DNA from: UBA3855 sp964472035
Lineage (GTDB): Bacteria > Bacillota > Clostridia > Oscillospirales > Ruminococcaceae
Direction: 5' to 3'
DNA length: 64,000 nucleotides
NCBI GenBank assembly: GCA_964472035.1
Contig: CAYYIT010000001.1
Location: forward strand, 82,992 to 146,991
The notes beneath the pieces are model-generated. The model had not been told where the DNA came from, ran no database searches, and was given only the letters and a program-made list of their open reading frames with translations. Made by a program: the position numbers and the translations under genes. This document shows, piece after piece, positions 8,109 to 16,089 of this stretch. Within the stretch, counting starts at the first letter, position 1. Every line of letters starts with the position of its first letter.

Positions 8109-8690
8109 TTATTTCATCAGAAACGCCCTGCACGGTGCACCATCGCATCCCGCCAGATTGAGAGGAGCTGCACTCAGAAAATACTTTCCCTCCTCCACAT
8201 CCGTCAGAACGATCCCCTCAAGCAGAGCCACATCCGCACCAAGCAGGATCAGATGCACCTCCATCGGTGCATCTTCCGGACCGATCGTCTGACTCTCGTT
8301 GCCGATGAGCAGGATCTTGGCATCCGCAAACACTCTGGCAGCCTCAGCGGTGACAGTAAGATTTCCGGCAAGCAGGATACGCTCCGCTGCACACAAAGCC
8401 TTCGCTTTCTCCAGAATCGCCGCAGCATCCTCCCCTGTCACATTCCCCTCGTGCCTTGCCACATAGCAGTCACCCACAAATGGAACAAGTCCCATCTGGT
8501 CAACTGTCTTTCCATCGTCCAGAAAATGAAACGGTGCGTCAATGTGCGTACCGTTGTGGGCACACATGGAGAATGCTGTGAGATTGTACAGACCACCGTT
8601 TGCTGTACTTTGCAGACGGCTCTGTTCGGGCTTGGGATCACCCGGATAAACCTTGCAGGAGAACACCTCCTGTGAAATGTCGATCAGCAT
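8109..8690 (-). CDS. Cyclase-family hydrolase (kynurenine formamidase-like)
   Basis: This 193-residue metal-dependent hydrolase of the cyclase superfamily carries the signature HNGTHIDAPFH, whose His and Asp residues bind the metal. It is near the N-terminus after VYPGDPKPE, as is usual. Members include arylformamidases, isatin hydrolases and many of unknown substrate, so the specific reaction cannot be told. The ATG at 8690 has AAAGGAG about 10 bases upstream and starts with MLIDISQEVF, the typical beginning. The longer frame from 8738 lacks support. A promoter lies at 8730-8758. Confidence 0.88.
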   Translation of the reverse strand: MLIDISQEVFSCKVYPGDPKPEQSRLQSTANGGLYNLTAFSMCAHNGTHIDAPFHFLDDGKTVDQMGLVPFVGDCYVARHEGNVTGEDAAAILEKAKALCAAERILLAGNLTVTAEAARVFADAKILLIGNESQTIGPEDAPMEVHLILLGADVALLEGIVLTDVEEGKYFLSAAPLNLAGCDGAPCRAFLMK

Positions 8691-8729
8691 ATGGTTCAGC
8701 TCCTTTGCAAGCAGACTTTCGTTACATTC

Positions 8730-8758
8730 ATTATACACGATTTCTCAGTATTTTGCAA
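8730..8758 (-). promoter_or_regulatory. Promoter for the cyclase-family gene
   Basis: Read on the minus strand, TTGCAA (8758-8753) and TATAAT (8735-8730) are 17 bases apart, about 40 bases upstream of the start codon at 8690. Confidence 0.75.
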
Positions 8759-8969
8759 TATTGGCAAGATTTTTCTGAAAAATACATAATTTCGTCACTA
8801 TGCACATAAAATCAGAAAGACTGTCCTCTATACAGAATAAAATTCAATCCATTTGTCTTTATATAGCGGACATCCTTGTGCATTATGCTGTATCCGCCTT
8901 CATCTCAGCACAGTCAAATTCCAAAGAATTTTCCCATTTGTTAGCCTGTGCAACAACAAAAAGCAGAAA

Positions 8970-9010
8970 TACCCTTACCATCCCAGAAGTTTAAGGGTAC
9001 GGTAAGGGTA
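8970..9010. repeat. 10-base inverted repeat in a gene-free stretch
   Basis: The stretch 8759-9044 has no convincing gene and is AT-richer than its surroundings. Within it, TACCCTTACC (8970-8979) and GGTAAGGGTA (9001-9010) form a perfect inverted repeat with a 21-base spacer, and GGGTAC is repeated inside. There is no T-run, so it is not a standard terminator. It could be a protein-binding site or a remnant of an element end beside the tRNA gene. Confidence 0.5.
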
Positions 9011-9044
9011 TGCACGTTTCATATCATCACACGGATAAAATTAC

Positions 9045-9075
9045 AACCCCGAAATTATGGCTAAATTTCGGGGTT
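9045..9075 (-). terminator. Terminator of the tRNA-fMet gene
   Basis: A perfect 12-base stem AACCCCGAAATT (9045-9056) / AATTTCGGGGTT (9064-9075) lies just past the tRNA 3' end. On the minus strand it is followed by GTAATTTTATC. Confidence 0.75.
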
Positions 9076-9079
9076 TCTG

Positions 9080-9156
<77 letters not shown>

Positions 9157-9190
9157 ATATAAAACTCAGCATCTCGCTGAGTACTTATAT

Positions 9191-9219
9191 AGTATACCAC
9201 AAACAACTCGCGTTGTCAA
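9191..9219 (-). promoter_or_regulatory. Promoter of the tRNA-fMet gene
   Basis: On the minus strand TTGACA (9219-9214) and TATACT (9196-9191) are 17 bases apart, about 35 bases before the tRNA. Confidence 0.85.
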
Positions 9220-9311
9220 GGCATTCCTGAATTTTCGTAACTGTGAACAATTCTATTATGGACGGCGCGAAGAATTATATTCATTCTGCTCACAGCAATT
9301 CCAGCCCTGCC

Positions 9312-9980
9312 TCAATTCGCCCGGATCTCCGAAATGATCGCGCACAGCTCCGCCTGAATGTCATCAATGCTCCGCATCCGGCCATTCTCGCAGCAGGAAA
9401 TCAGATGCCATGTTTCATTGCCGCGATGGGCATGGGCATACATCGCAGCGTCACGACAGGCCTTCAGATAGTTCACATCCGCTTCGTGAATGTCCTTTTT
9501 GGCTTCGTTGCCGTCATATCGCTGCGAAAGCAGCTGCTGCGAGACCTCCACCGGCACGTCCAGAAAGATCACCGCATCCGGACGCGGAATGCCCAGCTTC
9601 TCATACTCAAAATCATACAGCCAGCTGCAGTACTCCTCCCAGCGGTCCGGGGGGAGCTTTGTCATCTGGTAGAACGCATTGGAGGTCGTGTATCTTGCCG
9701 AAATGATCGTCTTGCCTGCGAGATGATCGCGCGACCAGTCCTGCTTGAAGCTCGTGTAACGATCCACTGCATAGAAGCTGCTCGCAGAATACGCGCTGCG
9801 CAGCGCATCCTCCTCATGGAATGCACCGGAAAGATACTGCGTCACGATCGCACCGCTGGGGGAATCGTAATTCGGGAAGGTAATGAAACGGCAGTCGGTG
9901 AACTGCGCCTTCAGAAGCTCCAGCTGCGTGCTTTTTCCGCAGCCGTCAAGGCCTTCGATCACGATGATTTTTCCGGACAT
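9312..9980 (-). CDS. tmk: Thymidylate kinase
   Basis: This 222-residue P-loop kinase phosphorylates dTMP to dTDP. The P-loop is GLDGCGKST near residue 10, then FPNYDSPSG, the DRYTSF motif and SARYTTSNAFYQM, which together define a clostridial branch of the thymidylate kinase family. The ATG at 9980 has AAAGGAG 7 bases upstream; a longer frame starts inside that ribosome binding site. It is the last gene of the surface polymer operon, 18 bases after glf. It may serve general dTTP synthesis, or dTDP-sugar supply, with its position being chance; no rml genes are nearby. Confidence 0.9.
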   Translation of the reverse strand: MSGKIIVIEGLDGCGKSTQLELLKAQFTDCRFITFPNYDSPSGAIVTQYLSGAFHEEDALRSAYSASSFYAVDRYTSFKQDWSRDHLAGKTIISARYTTSNAFYQMTKLPPDRWEEYCSWLYDFEYEKLGIPRPDAVIFLDVPVEVSQQLLSQRYDGNEAKKDIHEADVNYLKACRDAAMYAHAHRGNETWHLISCCENGRMRSIDDIQAELCAIISEIRAN

Positions 9981-9998
9981 AGAAAGCGCTCCTTTCAC

Positions 9999-11150
9999 TC
10001 ATTCCTCAAATTCCTTCTTCACCGCATCCAGCGCCGCCATGATGCAGTCATCCATGTCATAGTACTTGTAAAGCCCCAGTCTGCCGCCGAAAATGACGTT
10101 CTCCTGCGCATCCGCCAGCGCCTTGTACCGGTTGTACAGCGCGGTGTTCTTCTCGTCATTCACCGGATAGTACGGGTCCATGCCTTCCTTCCACTCCGTC
10201 GAATACTCCTTGGAGATCACCGTTTTCGGTGTATCGGCACAGCGTTCGATCTCAAAGAACTTATGCTCGATGATCCTTGTAAAGGGTCGGTCGTGGGAGG
10301 TATAGTTCACCACCGCATTGCCCTGATAATTATCCGTATCGTGTACCTCATCCTCGAAATACACGGTTCTCCAGTTGAGTCTGCCCAGCTCGAAGCCGAA
10401 GAACGCATCGATCTGACCGGTATAGACCGTCTTGCCGAAGGTCATGTCGGTCTTCCGGATGAACTCGAAATAATCCGTCTCCAGCCGAACATCGATCTTC
10501 TCGTCCGCAAGCATCTTCTCAACGATCTGGGTATAACCGCCGATCGGAATGCCCTGGTAGCGGTCGTTGAAGTAGTTGTTGTCAAAGCGGAAACGGAACG
10601 GCAGTCTTTGGATGGTGCTTGCCGGCAGGTCCTTGCAGTCGCGCTGCCACTGCTTTTCGGTGTATTCCTTCACAAGCTTCTTGAATACGGTCTTACTCAG
10701 ACGCATGCCCTGCTCCTCAAGATTGCGCGGCTCGTCCTCGATGCCGCACTCGTCGATCTCCTTCCGGATGGCCGCCTTCGCTTCGGCAGGGGTCCTTGCA
10801 CCGAAGAGCTGATAGAAGGTATTCATATTGAACGGCAGGTTGTACAGCTCGTCCTCGTCCGTCTCGGGGTTGTGGTAGATCGCAACGGGGGAATTGATGT
10901 AGCCGTTGAACTCACAGAACCGGTTCACATAATCCCAGATCGCCCTGTCATGGGTATGGAAAATATGCGCACCGTACATGTGCTGGCTGATGCCCTCAAG
11001 GCCCTCCTCCGTCAGCGTTTTTGTGTAAATATTGCCGGCAATGTGGGAACGCTTGTCGATGACAAGACAGCTCCTGCCGCGCTTTGCCGCCTCGAAGGCG
11101 AAGGTCGCGCCGAAGAGTCCGGCGCCGACGATCAGATAGTCGTAATGCAT
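9999..11150 (-). CDS. glf: UDP-galactopyranose mutase
   Basis: This 383-residue FAD enzyme interconverts UDP-galactopyranose and UDP-galactofuranose. The N-terminal dinucleotide-binding motif is IVGAGLFGATFA, followed by the family motifs ISQHMYGAHIFHT and NLPFNMNTFYQLFG, then KQWQRDCKDLPA and RLPFRFRFDNNYFNDRYQG (given in part). The C-terminus has the second FAD contact FGGRLGLYKYYDMDD. Length is normal. It starts only 6 bases after the upstream glycosyltransferase gene and has no strong ribosome binding site, so it is probably translationally coupled. It implies galactofuranose in the polymer made by this locus. Confidence 0.96.
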   Translation of the reverse strand: MHYDYLIVGAGLFGATFAFEAAKRGRSCLVIDKRSHIAGNIYTKTLTEEGLEGISQHMYGAHIFHTHDRAIWDYVNRFCEFNGYINSPVAIYHNPETDEDELYNLPFNMNTFYQLFGARTPAEAKAAIRKEIDECGIEDEPRNLEEQGMRLSKTVFKKLVKEYTEKQWQRDCKDLPASTIQRLPFRFRFDNNYFNDRYQGIPIGGYTQIVEKMLADEKIDVRLETDYFEFIRKTDMTFGKTVYTGQIDAFFGFELGRLNWRTVYFEDEVHDTDNYQGNAVVNYTSHDRPFTRIIEHKFFEIERCADTPKTVISKEYSTEWKEGMDPYYPVNDEKNTALYNRYKALADAQENVIFGGRLGLYKYYDMDDCIMAALDAVKKEFEE

Positions 11151-11156
11151 TGTATT

Positions 11157-13709
11157 TCAACTCATTTCTGTCAAAAACTTGATCTGCGCATCGCTCATCA
11201 CTCCGGATTCTGCCATTCGGCAGAACGCCTCCGCACCCGATACCGAAAGCAGTGCCGCCTCGCTCTCCGGTTCGATCTCGCGGTAGGTGTTCATGCCGCA
11301 GCGGAACTGCTGCACATCGGGAATATAGCTGAACACGGGTCTGCCAAGATACAGAAAATCAAACAGGAACGACGAGAAATCCGTGATGAACATCGCGTAC
11401 TGCTCCAGCGGCTGCGCCGCAGAAACCACGCGGATCCGCGGATGGGGACTTGCAAACAGCTCCTTGTAGCAGGCAAAGATCGGGTGCAGCTTGAAATCCA
11501 GCGTATAGCCATGCGTCTCCAGAAAGGCATGGAGCGTCTCCGAGCCGAGAAAATCGCACAGACCGCGGTAATAATCCGAGGCAAGGAATGCACTGCGGCG
11601 CGGCTGCCACGTCCCCTTCACATTGGCACCGATGAGATACTCGCGCCAGCTCGGCGCAAAGAGGATCCGCTTCTGTGCCGGCACATTCCGGTCAAGCTGC
11701 AGAAGACGCGGCATCGGCTTTGCAAGAAGATCCTCCTCACGGAAATGGTACTTCTGTGTGAAGAGCCTCCGCTCGTATTCCGTGGAAATGCAGAGCTTGT
11801 CCGCCATCACTGCCTCCGGCGTATACTTCCACGGCACGCTTGCATGGAGGACGCCGTGCTGGAGGTATTCCACGGTGAATCCGAAGAAATCCGACAGCAT
11901 CTCCAGTTCATGCGGTTCGAATGGCAGGATATTGTTGTCCTCGATGAACGCCGTGATGATCTTCTCCGCCGCAAGGGCAAGGATCCTGTGCTGCTGACTG
12001 CCGAAGGCAAGCAACTGTTTTCGCAGATGCCGCGGAAACAGCCGCTTCACTGCATCGCTGTCCAGTCCGCAGACATAGAACCGCTCCGTGCCGTCCCTCT
12101 GCTGCGCATCGGCAAGGAACCTGTAGTAGGCATTATCCTTCTCGACGCCGCGGCAGTCGTAGTACAGATGGATCCTCCGCGTGCTGCGCACTTTTGCAGC
12201 CTTTTTGCGGAGACGTTCCAACTCAAACGACAGAAGGCTGCTGCGGGAATTCTCCGTCAGGATCTCCAGCGGACTGCGCGGATCCAGCGAGAAGCACTCA
12301 CGCTCCGGATCGAACGCAAGCCCCGTATCTCCCACCACCGCACTGTATCTCCGATAATACCGCGAAAAGCCCGCCTTCGGCAGGAAGTCGCAGGTACAGT
12401 CATAGGCAAAGCCGCCGAGCCGCATCTCAAACCGCAGCGCGTCAAACTTTGCGACCGGCAGCTCCAGACAGAACGCATGGAACCTGCAGATCTTTGTCCG
12501 GCACAGATAATAGCTGTGCGCCGACGGATAGAGGGAGAGCTTCTGTCCGCCGTGTGCCGTGACCGCATACAGCTCCGGCTCCTCCGTAAAGGAGAAGGTG
12601 CCGGACTTGAGAAAGCCGCGGAACAGGAGGTTCTCCCCTTCCCTGCGGATCCTTGTCATCACAAGAGAAGCCCGCGTTTCCTTCTGCAGGATCGTCTCGC
12701 CGCACTGCAGTCCGAAGCCGTCCGCTTCAAAAAATGCACGCGTTTTCGTATTCTGCTTTTCGGAAAGCCAGTAGCACTTGTGGAAGGGATCGATCTCCGG
12801 ATGGTTCCAGATGACCTCATCGTCCACGCGCTGCAAAAGCGCGCGCATGCGCTGCACTGCCCGTTCAAAGGCAGCTCCGGCATAGTGATACGGATAGAGA
12901 ATGTTACAGCGGAGCTTCCAGGCAAGGTCATTGATGTACAATCCCTGGATCGCCGCCGGCACGGGGCCGGAATAGCGGGCGAACATCTCCTCGAACATCG
13001 CCATGGACTGCTCGAAAATATAGCACGCACCGCTGAGTCTGCCGGAGGAGGTGTCCTCGCTGCGATAGTAGATATACGCCGCATCCTTGCAGAAGCCCAT
13101 CTTCAGCTTATCGTGCAGCACCTCGCAGCAGTACTTCTGATCCTCCGAAAAATTCATGGAAGTATCGAAAAGGACATTGTCCTCGAATTTGTTTTTCACG
13201 ACGATATTCATCGTGGTCTGCCCGATATAGGGCATGGTACGCAGATCGTAGATTCCGGAATAGGTCAGGCTCTTGTAGCGGAAATGCGGAGCCATCAGGT
13301 ATCCCCGATACATGGTTTTGATGGGATAGGTCACCAGATCCACCGCATCATAGCAGCTGTCGAAGAACTGCACCAGCGTCTCTACAGACCCCGGTCTGAG
13401 CGCGTCATCGGCGTCGAGGAACATGATATACCTGCCCCTTGCCGCACGGATGCCGGCGTTGCGCGTATCGGAAACACCGCTGTGGGGCTTGTCGATAAAA
13501 CGCACCACCTGCGGATACTGCTGCGCATATGCCTTGCAGACGCTTGCCGAATCGTCCTCCGAGCCGTCATTGACAAGGATGATCTCCTTTTCTGTATCAG
13601 CATTGAGGACAGCGCTGTCCAGCTTCTGAAAGCCATTGTAGACGGGGATAATAATGGAGATCACTGGTTCACCTTCTCTCTGCGTTCCGGGATAGAAATT
13701 CATCCGCAA
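11157..13709 (-). CDS. GT2 glycosyltransferase fused to TagF-like polyol-phosphate polymerase
   Basis: This is an 850-residue two-domain enzyme. Residues about 16-250 are a family 2 glycosyltransferase (IIIPVYNGF, VNDGSED, FLDADD at 98-102 as the metal-binding DxD). After a beta-rich middle, residues about 470-830 match the CDP-glycerol/CDP-ribitol phosphotransferase family (YLQHGVLHASVPWKYTPE, ILFAPSWREY, KLHPIF, ITDFSSFLFDF). It would add a sugar and a polyol phosphate to a wall or capsule polymer at the inner membrane face. AGGAGG lies 7 bases before TTG 13709; ATG 13703 is an alternative. It is a paralogue of the gene at 16090-18720. With TarI/TarJ upstream, the polyol is more likely ribitol than glycerol. 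Confidence 0.88.
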   Translation of the reverse strand: MRMNFYPGTQREGEPVISIIIPVYNGFQKLDSAVLNADTEKEIILVNDGSEDDSASVCKAYAQQYPQVVRFIDKPHSGVSDTRNAGIRAARGRYIMFLDADDALRPGSVETLVQFFDSCYDAVDLVTYPIKTMYRGYLMAPHFRYKSLTYSGIYDLRTMPYIGQTTMNIVVKNKFEDNVLFDTSMNFSEDQKYCCEVLHDKLKMGFCKDAAYIYYRSEDTSSGRLSGACYIFEQSMAMFEEMFARYSGPVPAAIQGLYINDLAWKLRCNILYPYHYAGAAFERAVQRMRALLQRVDDEVIWNHPEIDPFHKCYWLSEKQNTKTRAFFEADGFGLQCGETILQKETRASLVMTRIRREGENLLFRGFLKSGTFSFTEEPELYAVTAHGGQKLSLYPSAHSYYLCRTKICRFHAFCLELPVAKFDALRFEMRLGGFAYDCTCDFLPKAGFSRYYRRYSAVVGDTGLAFDPERECFSLDPRSPLEILTENSRSSLLSFELERLRKKAAKVRSTRRIHLYYDCRGVEKDNAYYRFLADAQQRDGTERFYVCGLDSDAVKRLFPRHLRKQLLAFGSQQHRILALAAEKIITAFIEDNNILPFEPHELEMLSDFFGFTVEYLQHGVLHASVPWKYTPEAVMADKLCISTEYERRLFTQKYHFREEDLLAKPMPRLLQLDRNVPAQKRILFAPSWREYLIGANVKGTWQPRRSAFLASDYYRGLCDFLGSETLHAFLETHGYTLDFKLHPIFACYKELFASPHPRIRVVSAAQPLEQYAMFITDFSSFLFDFLYLGRPVFSYIPDVQQFRCGMNTYREIEPESEAALLSVSGAEAFCRMAESGVMSDAQIKFLTEMS

Positions 13710-13745
13710 AAGAGATCCTCCTGCGGATGAACGATATGGTTTGGT

Positions 13746-16064
13746 TTATTTGCCGTCATCCATGAGCTTTGCCTGAAGGAGATCGATCATTTCCTTCAGC
13801 TGGGAAACCTGGGTTTCCAGATCCTTGATCTCATGGTTCTGACGCTGGATATAGCGCATCAGCACGTCCATATCCGTCAATGCAGCGGCATCCTGATGCT
13901 TCAGGCTGTCCGCGAGCAGCTTCTTGCAGCGAGCGATCTCGGCATTCAGCTTCTCATATACCTTGTCATAGTCGATGGGCTTGAACAGATCCTCGGAGAA
14001 ATTGGAAAGATCCGCCTTGATGATCCTGTCACCCAGTCCGATCCTGTCGAGCAGGGAGTGGAATCTGTCATGGAAATCTCTCGGCATCACGAGGAAGTTC
14101 TTTCTGAAGATCACGGAGAAGCACATGCCGTGGAAGGAATCCGTCACGAAGAAATCGGAATTCTTGATCACCTCAAGCGCATGTCCCACCGGGAAGGCAT
14201 CGGACTTCTTATAGTGGTTCAGTTCCGGGAACTGACCGTATCTGCCGCTGGAAACCAGCTCCTTGGAACAGAGCAGCTCTCTGCCATGTCCGCTGAAATG
14301 CTCACGCGTCTTCTTCAGCAGGTTCACGATGGACTGCTTCGGAATGATCACATAGGAGCCGATGTACGGCTTTTCGCGTTCCTGCTTGAAGGCATTGGCG
14401 AGGTTCTGGAACTTCTTCGGGTCACACAGGAACACCGGATCCAGACACCACTGCGTCTTCTTGTCAAGCTTCAGCTGTTGATTGGCAAAATTCACGCCGT
14501 CATCCTCACGGCAGGATACAAAGCTGAAACGGTTCAGATGGTACCGCAGGCCTCTGTAGTATTCCTCGCTGCCTCTTGCACCGGGGCCGCCGAAGGAGGA
14601 GGCATATGCCACCTTGTTCTTGCTGTCATCCGCCCACTGGAGGAAGTAGCAGTGATTGCGCTTTCTGGACATGCCTGCAAGATAGATCTGGTCGGAGCCG
14701 ACCACGAACTGTCCGCACTTATCATTGAGCGCACGCATATCATCCACGGTCTCATACTGCACGAACTGCGCATGGGACGGCATCCACTTCTTCGAAAATG
14801 CCTTCGCCTTCTCGCTCACCTGGAGCGGAGAATCGAGCGGACGCTCGATCGGAAGTACACTGTAGCCCATTTCCGTCAGGGTGTTGTACAGACCGTAATA
14901 GGTCAGGATGCTGCCGATATTCTCGTTGCCCATAACGCCCACCAGACCAATATCGTAGCGGTCGTAGTACGCCTGCTTGAACGCTTCGGAGAAGCTCTTG
15001 CTCTTGAGCAGATGCAGGAAACGGCGTCTTGCAGGATGCGGGTATTCTTTTGCACGCACTCTGTTCGGGATCTTGGAGTAGTTCTCAACGTGAATTTCGT
15101 TGTAGTACTTTGCCTTTTCAGACAGAGTCGCAAAGAGCTTCTCCGCCTTTTCGTTGTTGAGGAAGACAAAGGAGGTTCCCTTTTTGTCATTGCTCTTCGG
15201 GTCAAGCTTATCAGAATGCCACAGGTCACCAATGGTGAAATCACCCTGACGCGGATAGCTGTTGAACTTGCAGTCGTAGCAGTAGATGCGCATCATCAGA
15301 TTCTTGATGAAGCCCTCTACATAGGGATCCTTCACATCGCCGACATTGGTGCCGACAAATTCGGTTCCATCGCTGAACTTCACGATGACGCCCTTGTACG
15401 ACCAGCCGAAACGCTTGCTGCGGAACAGCATATCCACCGGCTTCTTGTCGCCGGAAACTTCCTTGAGATACGCATCCAGGAACTTCTGGGAAGGCGTACC
15501 GTGGCAGAGCAGATCCGCCGTTACAAGGTTGTCATAGCGCTTCTTCAGCACACCATAAAGGCCTGCCACCTGGCAGGGCGTACCGCAGAAAAACACGAGC
15601 TTTCCGTCATTCAGCAGCTTCTTGATCTGCGCATAGCAGGAATTCACATCGCTCTGCACATACTTGGAACCGCGCAGGGGCGCAAGCTCCTCGGGGCTGC
15701 TGATGATCCTGTGGCGCAGCTGCATATTCTCATCAAACGCCGCACCGCAGACATAGCCGCCCTGTGCCAGTACATGCTCTGCGATCACAGAGAACATACC
15801 GCCGGAGCTGCTGACCTTTCTGGTTGCATCATCCGCACAGAAGGAATAGAACTTCGGCTCCTTGTTATTCTCGAAGGATGGATTCAGCGACGGACAGGTC
15901 TTAGTGCACAGTCCGCAGTTGACGCACTTGCTCTGATTGATCACAGGTACGGAAAATCCGGTTGCCTTGCTGTATTCCATGGTGATGGCATCGACCGGGC
16001 ACACGTTGGTACATGCGCCGCAGCCGGTACAGTTTTTTTCCTCTGGCAATTTATCTAAGATCAT
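13746..16064 (-). CDS. FrhB-type iron-sulfur protein fused to polysaccharide pyruvyl transferase
   Basis: This 772-residue fusion has three parts. Residues 1-65 hold two 4Fe-4S ferredoxin motifs (CTGCGACTNVCP and CVNCGLCTKTCP). Residues about 70-350 match the coenzyme F420 hydrogenase/dehydrogenase beta subunit family (SSSGGMFSVIAEHVL, FCGTPCQVAGL, DLLCHGTPS), a flavin oxidoreductase fold. Residues about 370-680 match polysaccharide pyruvyl transferase (GVMGNENIGSILTYYGL, VGSDQIYL, SDFFVTDSFHGMCFSVIF). The last 50 residues are a coiled coil. In Clostridia the first two modules often neighbour pyruvyl transferase genes; here all are one chain. It may add pyruvate ketals to the polymer with a redox step of unknown purpose. 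ATG 16064 follows AGAGGTG by 8 bases. Confidence 0.88.
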   Translation of the reverse strand: MILDKLPEEKNCTGCGACTNVCPVDAITMEYSKATGFSVPVINQSKCVNCGLCTKTCPSLNPSFENNKEPKFYSFCADDATRKVSSSGGMFSVIAEHVLAQGGYVCGAAFDENMQLRHRIISSPEELAPLRGSKYVQSDVNSCYAQIKKLLNDGKLVFFCGTPCQVAGLYGVLKKRYDNLVTADLLCHGTPSQKFLDAYLKEVSGDKKPVDMLFRSKRFGWSYKGVIVKFSDGTEFVGTNVGDVKDPYVEGFIKNLMMRIYCYDCKFNSYPRQGDFTIGDLWHSDKLDPKSNDKKGTSFVFLNNEKAEKLFATLSEKAKYYNEIHVENYSKIPNRVRAKEYPHPARRRFLHLLKSKSFSEAFKQAYYDRYDIGLVGVMGNENIGSILTYYGLYNTLTEMGYSVLPIERPLDSPLQVSEKAKAFSKKWMPSHAQFVQYETVDDMRALNDKCGQFVVGSDQIYLAGMSRKRNHCYFLQWADDSKNKVAYASSFGGPGARGSEEYYRGLRYHLNRFSFVSCREDDGVNFANQQLKLDKKTQWCLDPVFLCDPKKFQNLANAFKQEREKPYIGSYVIIPKQSIVNLLKKTREHFSGHGRELLCSKELVSSGRYGQFPELNHYKKSDAFPVGHALEVIKNSDFFVTDSFHGMCFSVIFRKNFLVMPRDFHDRFHSLLDRIGLGDRIIKADLSNFSEDLFKPIDYDKVYEKLNAEIARCKKLLADSLKHQDAAALTDMDVLMRYIQRQNHEIKDLETQVSQLKEMIDLLQAKLMDDGK

Positions 16065-16089
16065 CAATACACCTCTTTTTCATAGGGGC

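Noticed and set aside
8079..8675. 198-codon plus-strand frame
   Set aside because: It is antisense to the cyclase-family gene, which has the metal-binding motif and a promoter.
9243..13730. A 1495-codon open frame on the plus strand
   Set aside because: It lies fully antisense to tmk, glf and the GT2-TagF gene, whose motifs are unmistakable. Its translation is rich in Arg, His, Leu and Ile without any domain, as expected for the opposite strand of a GC-rich gene.
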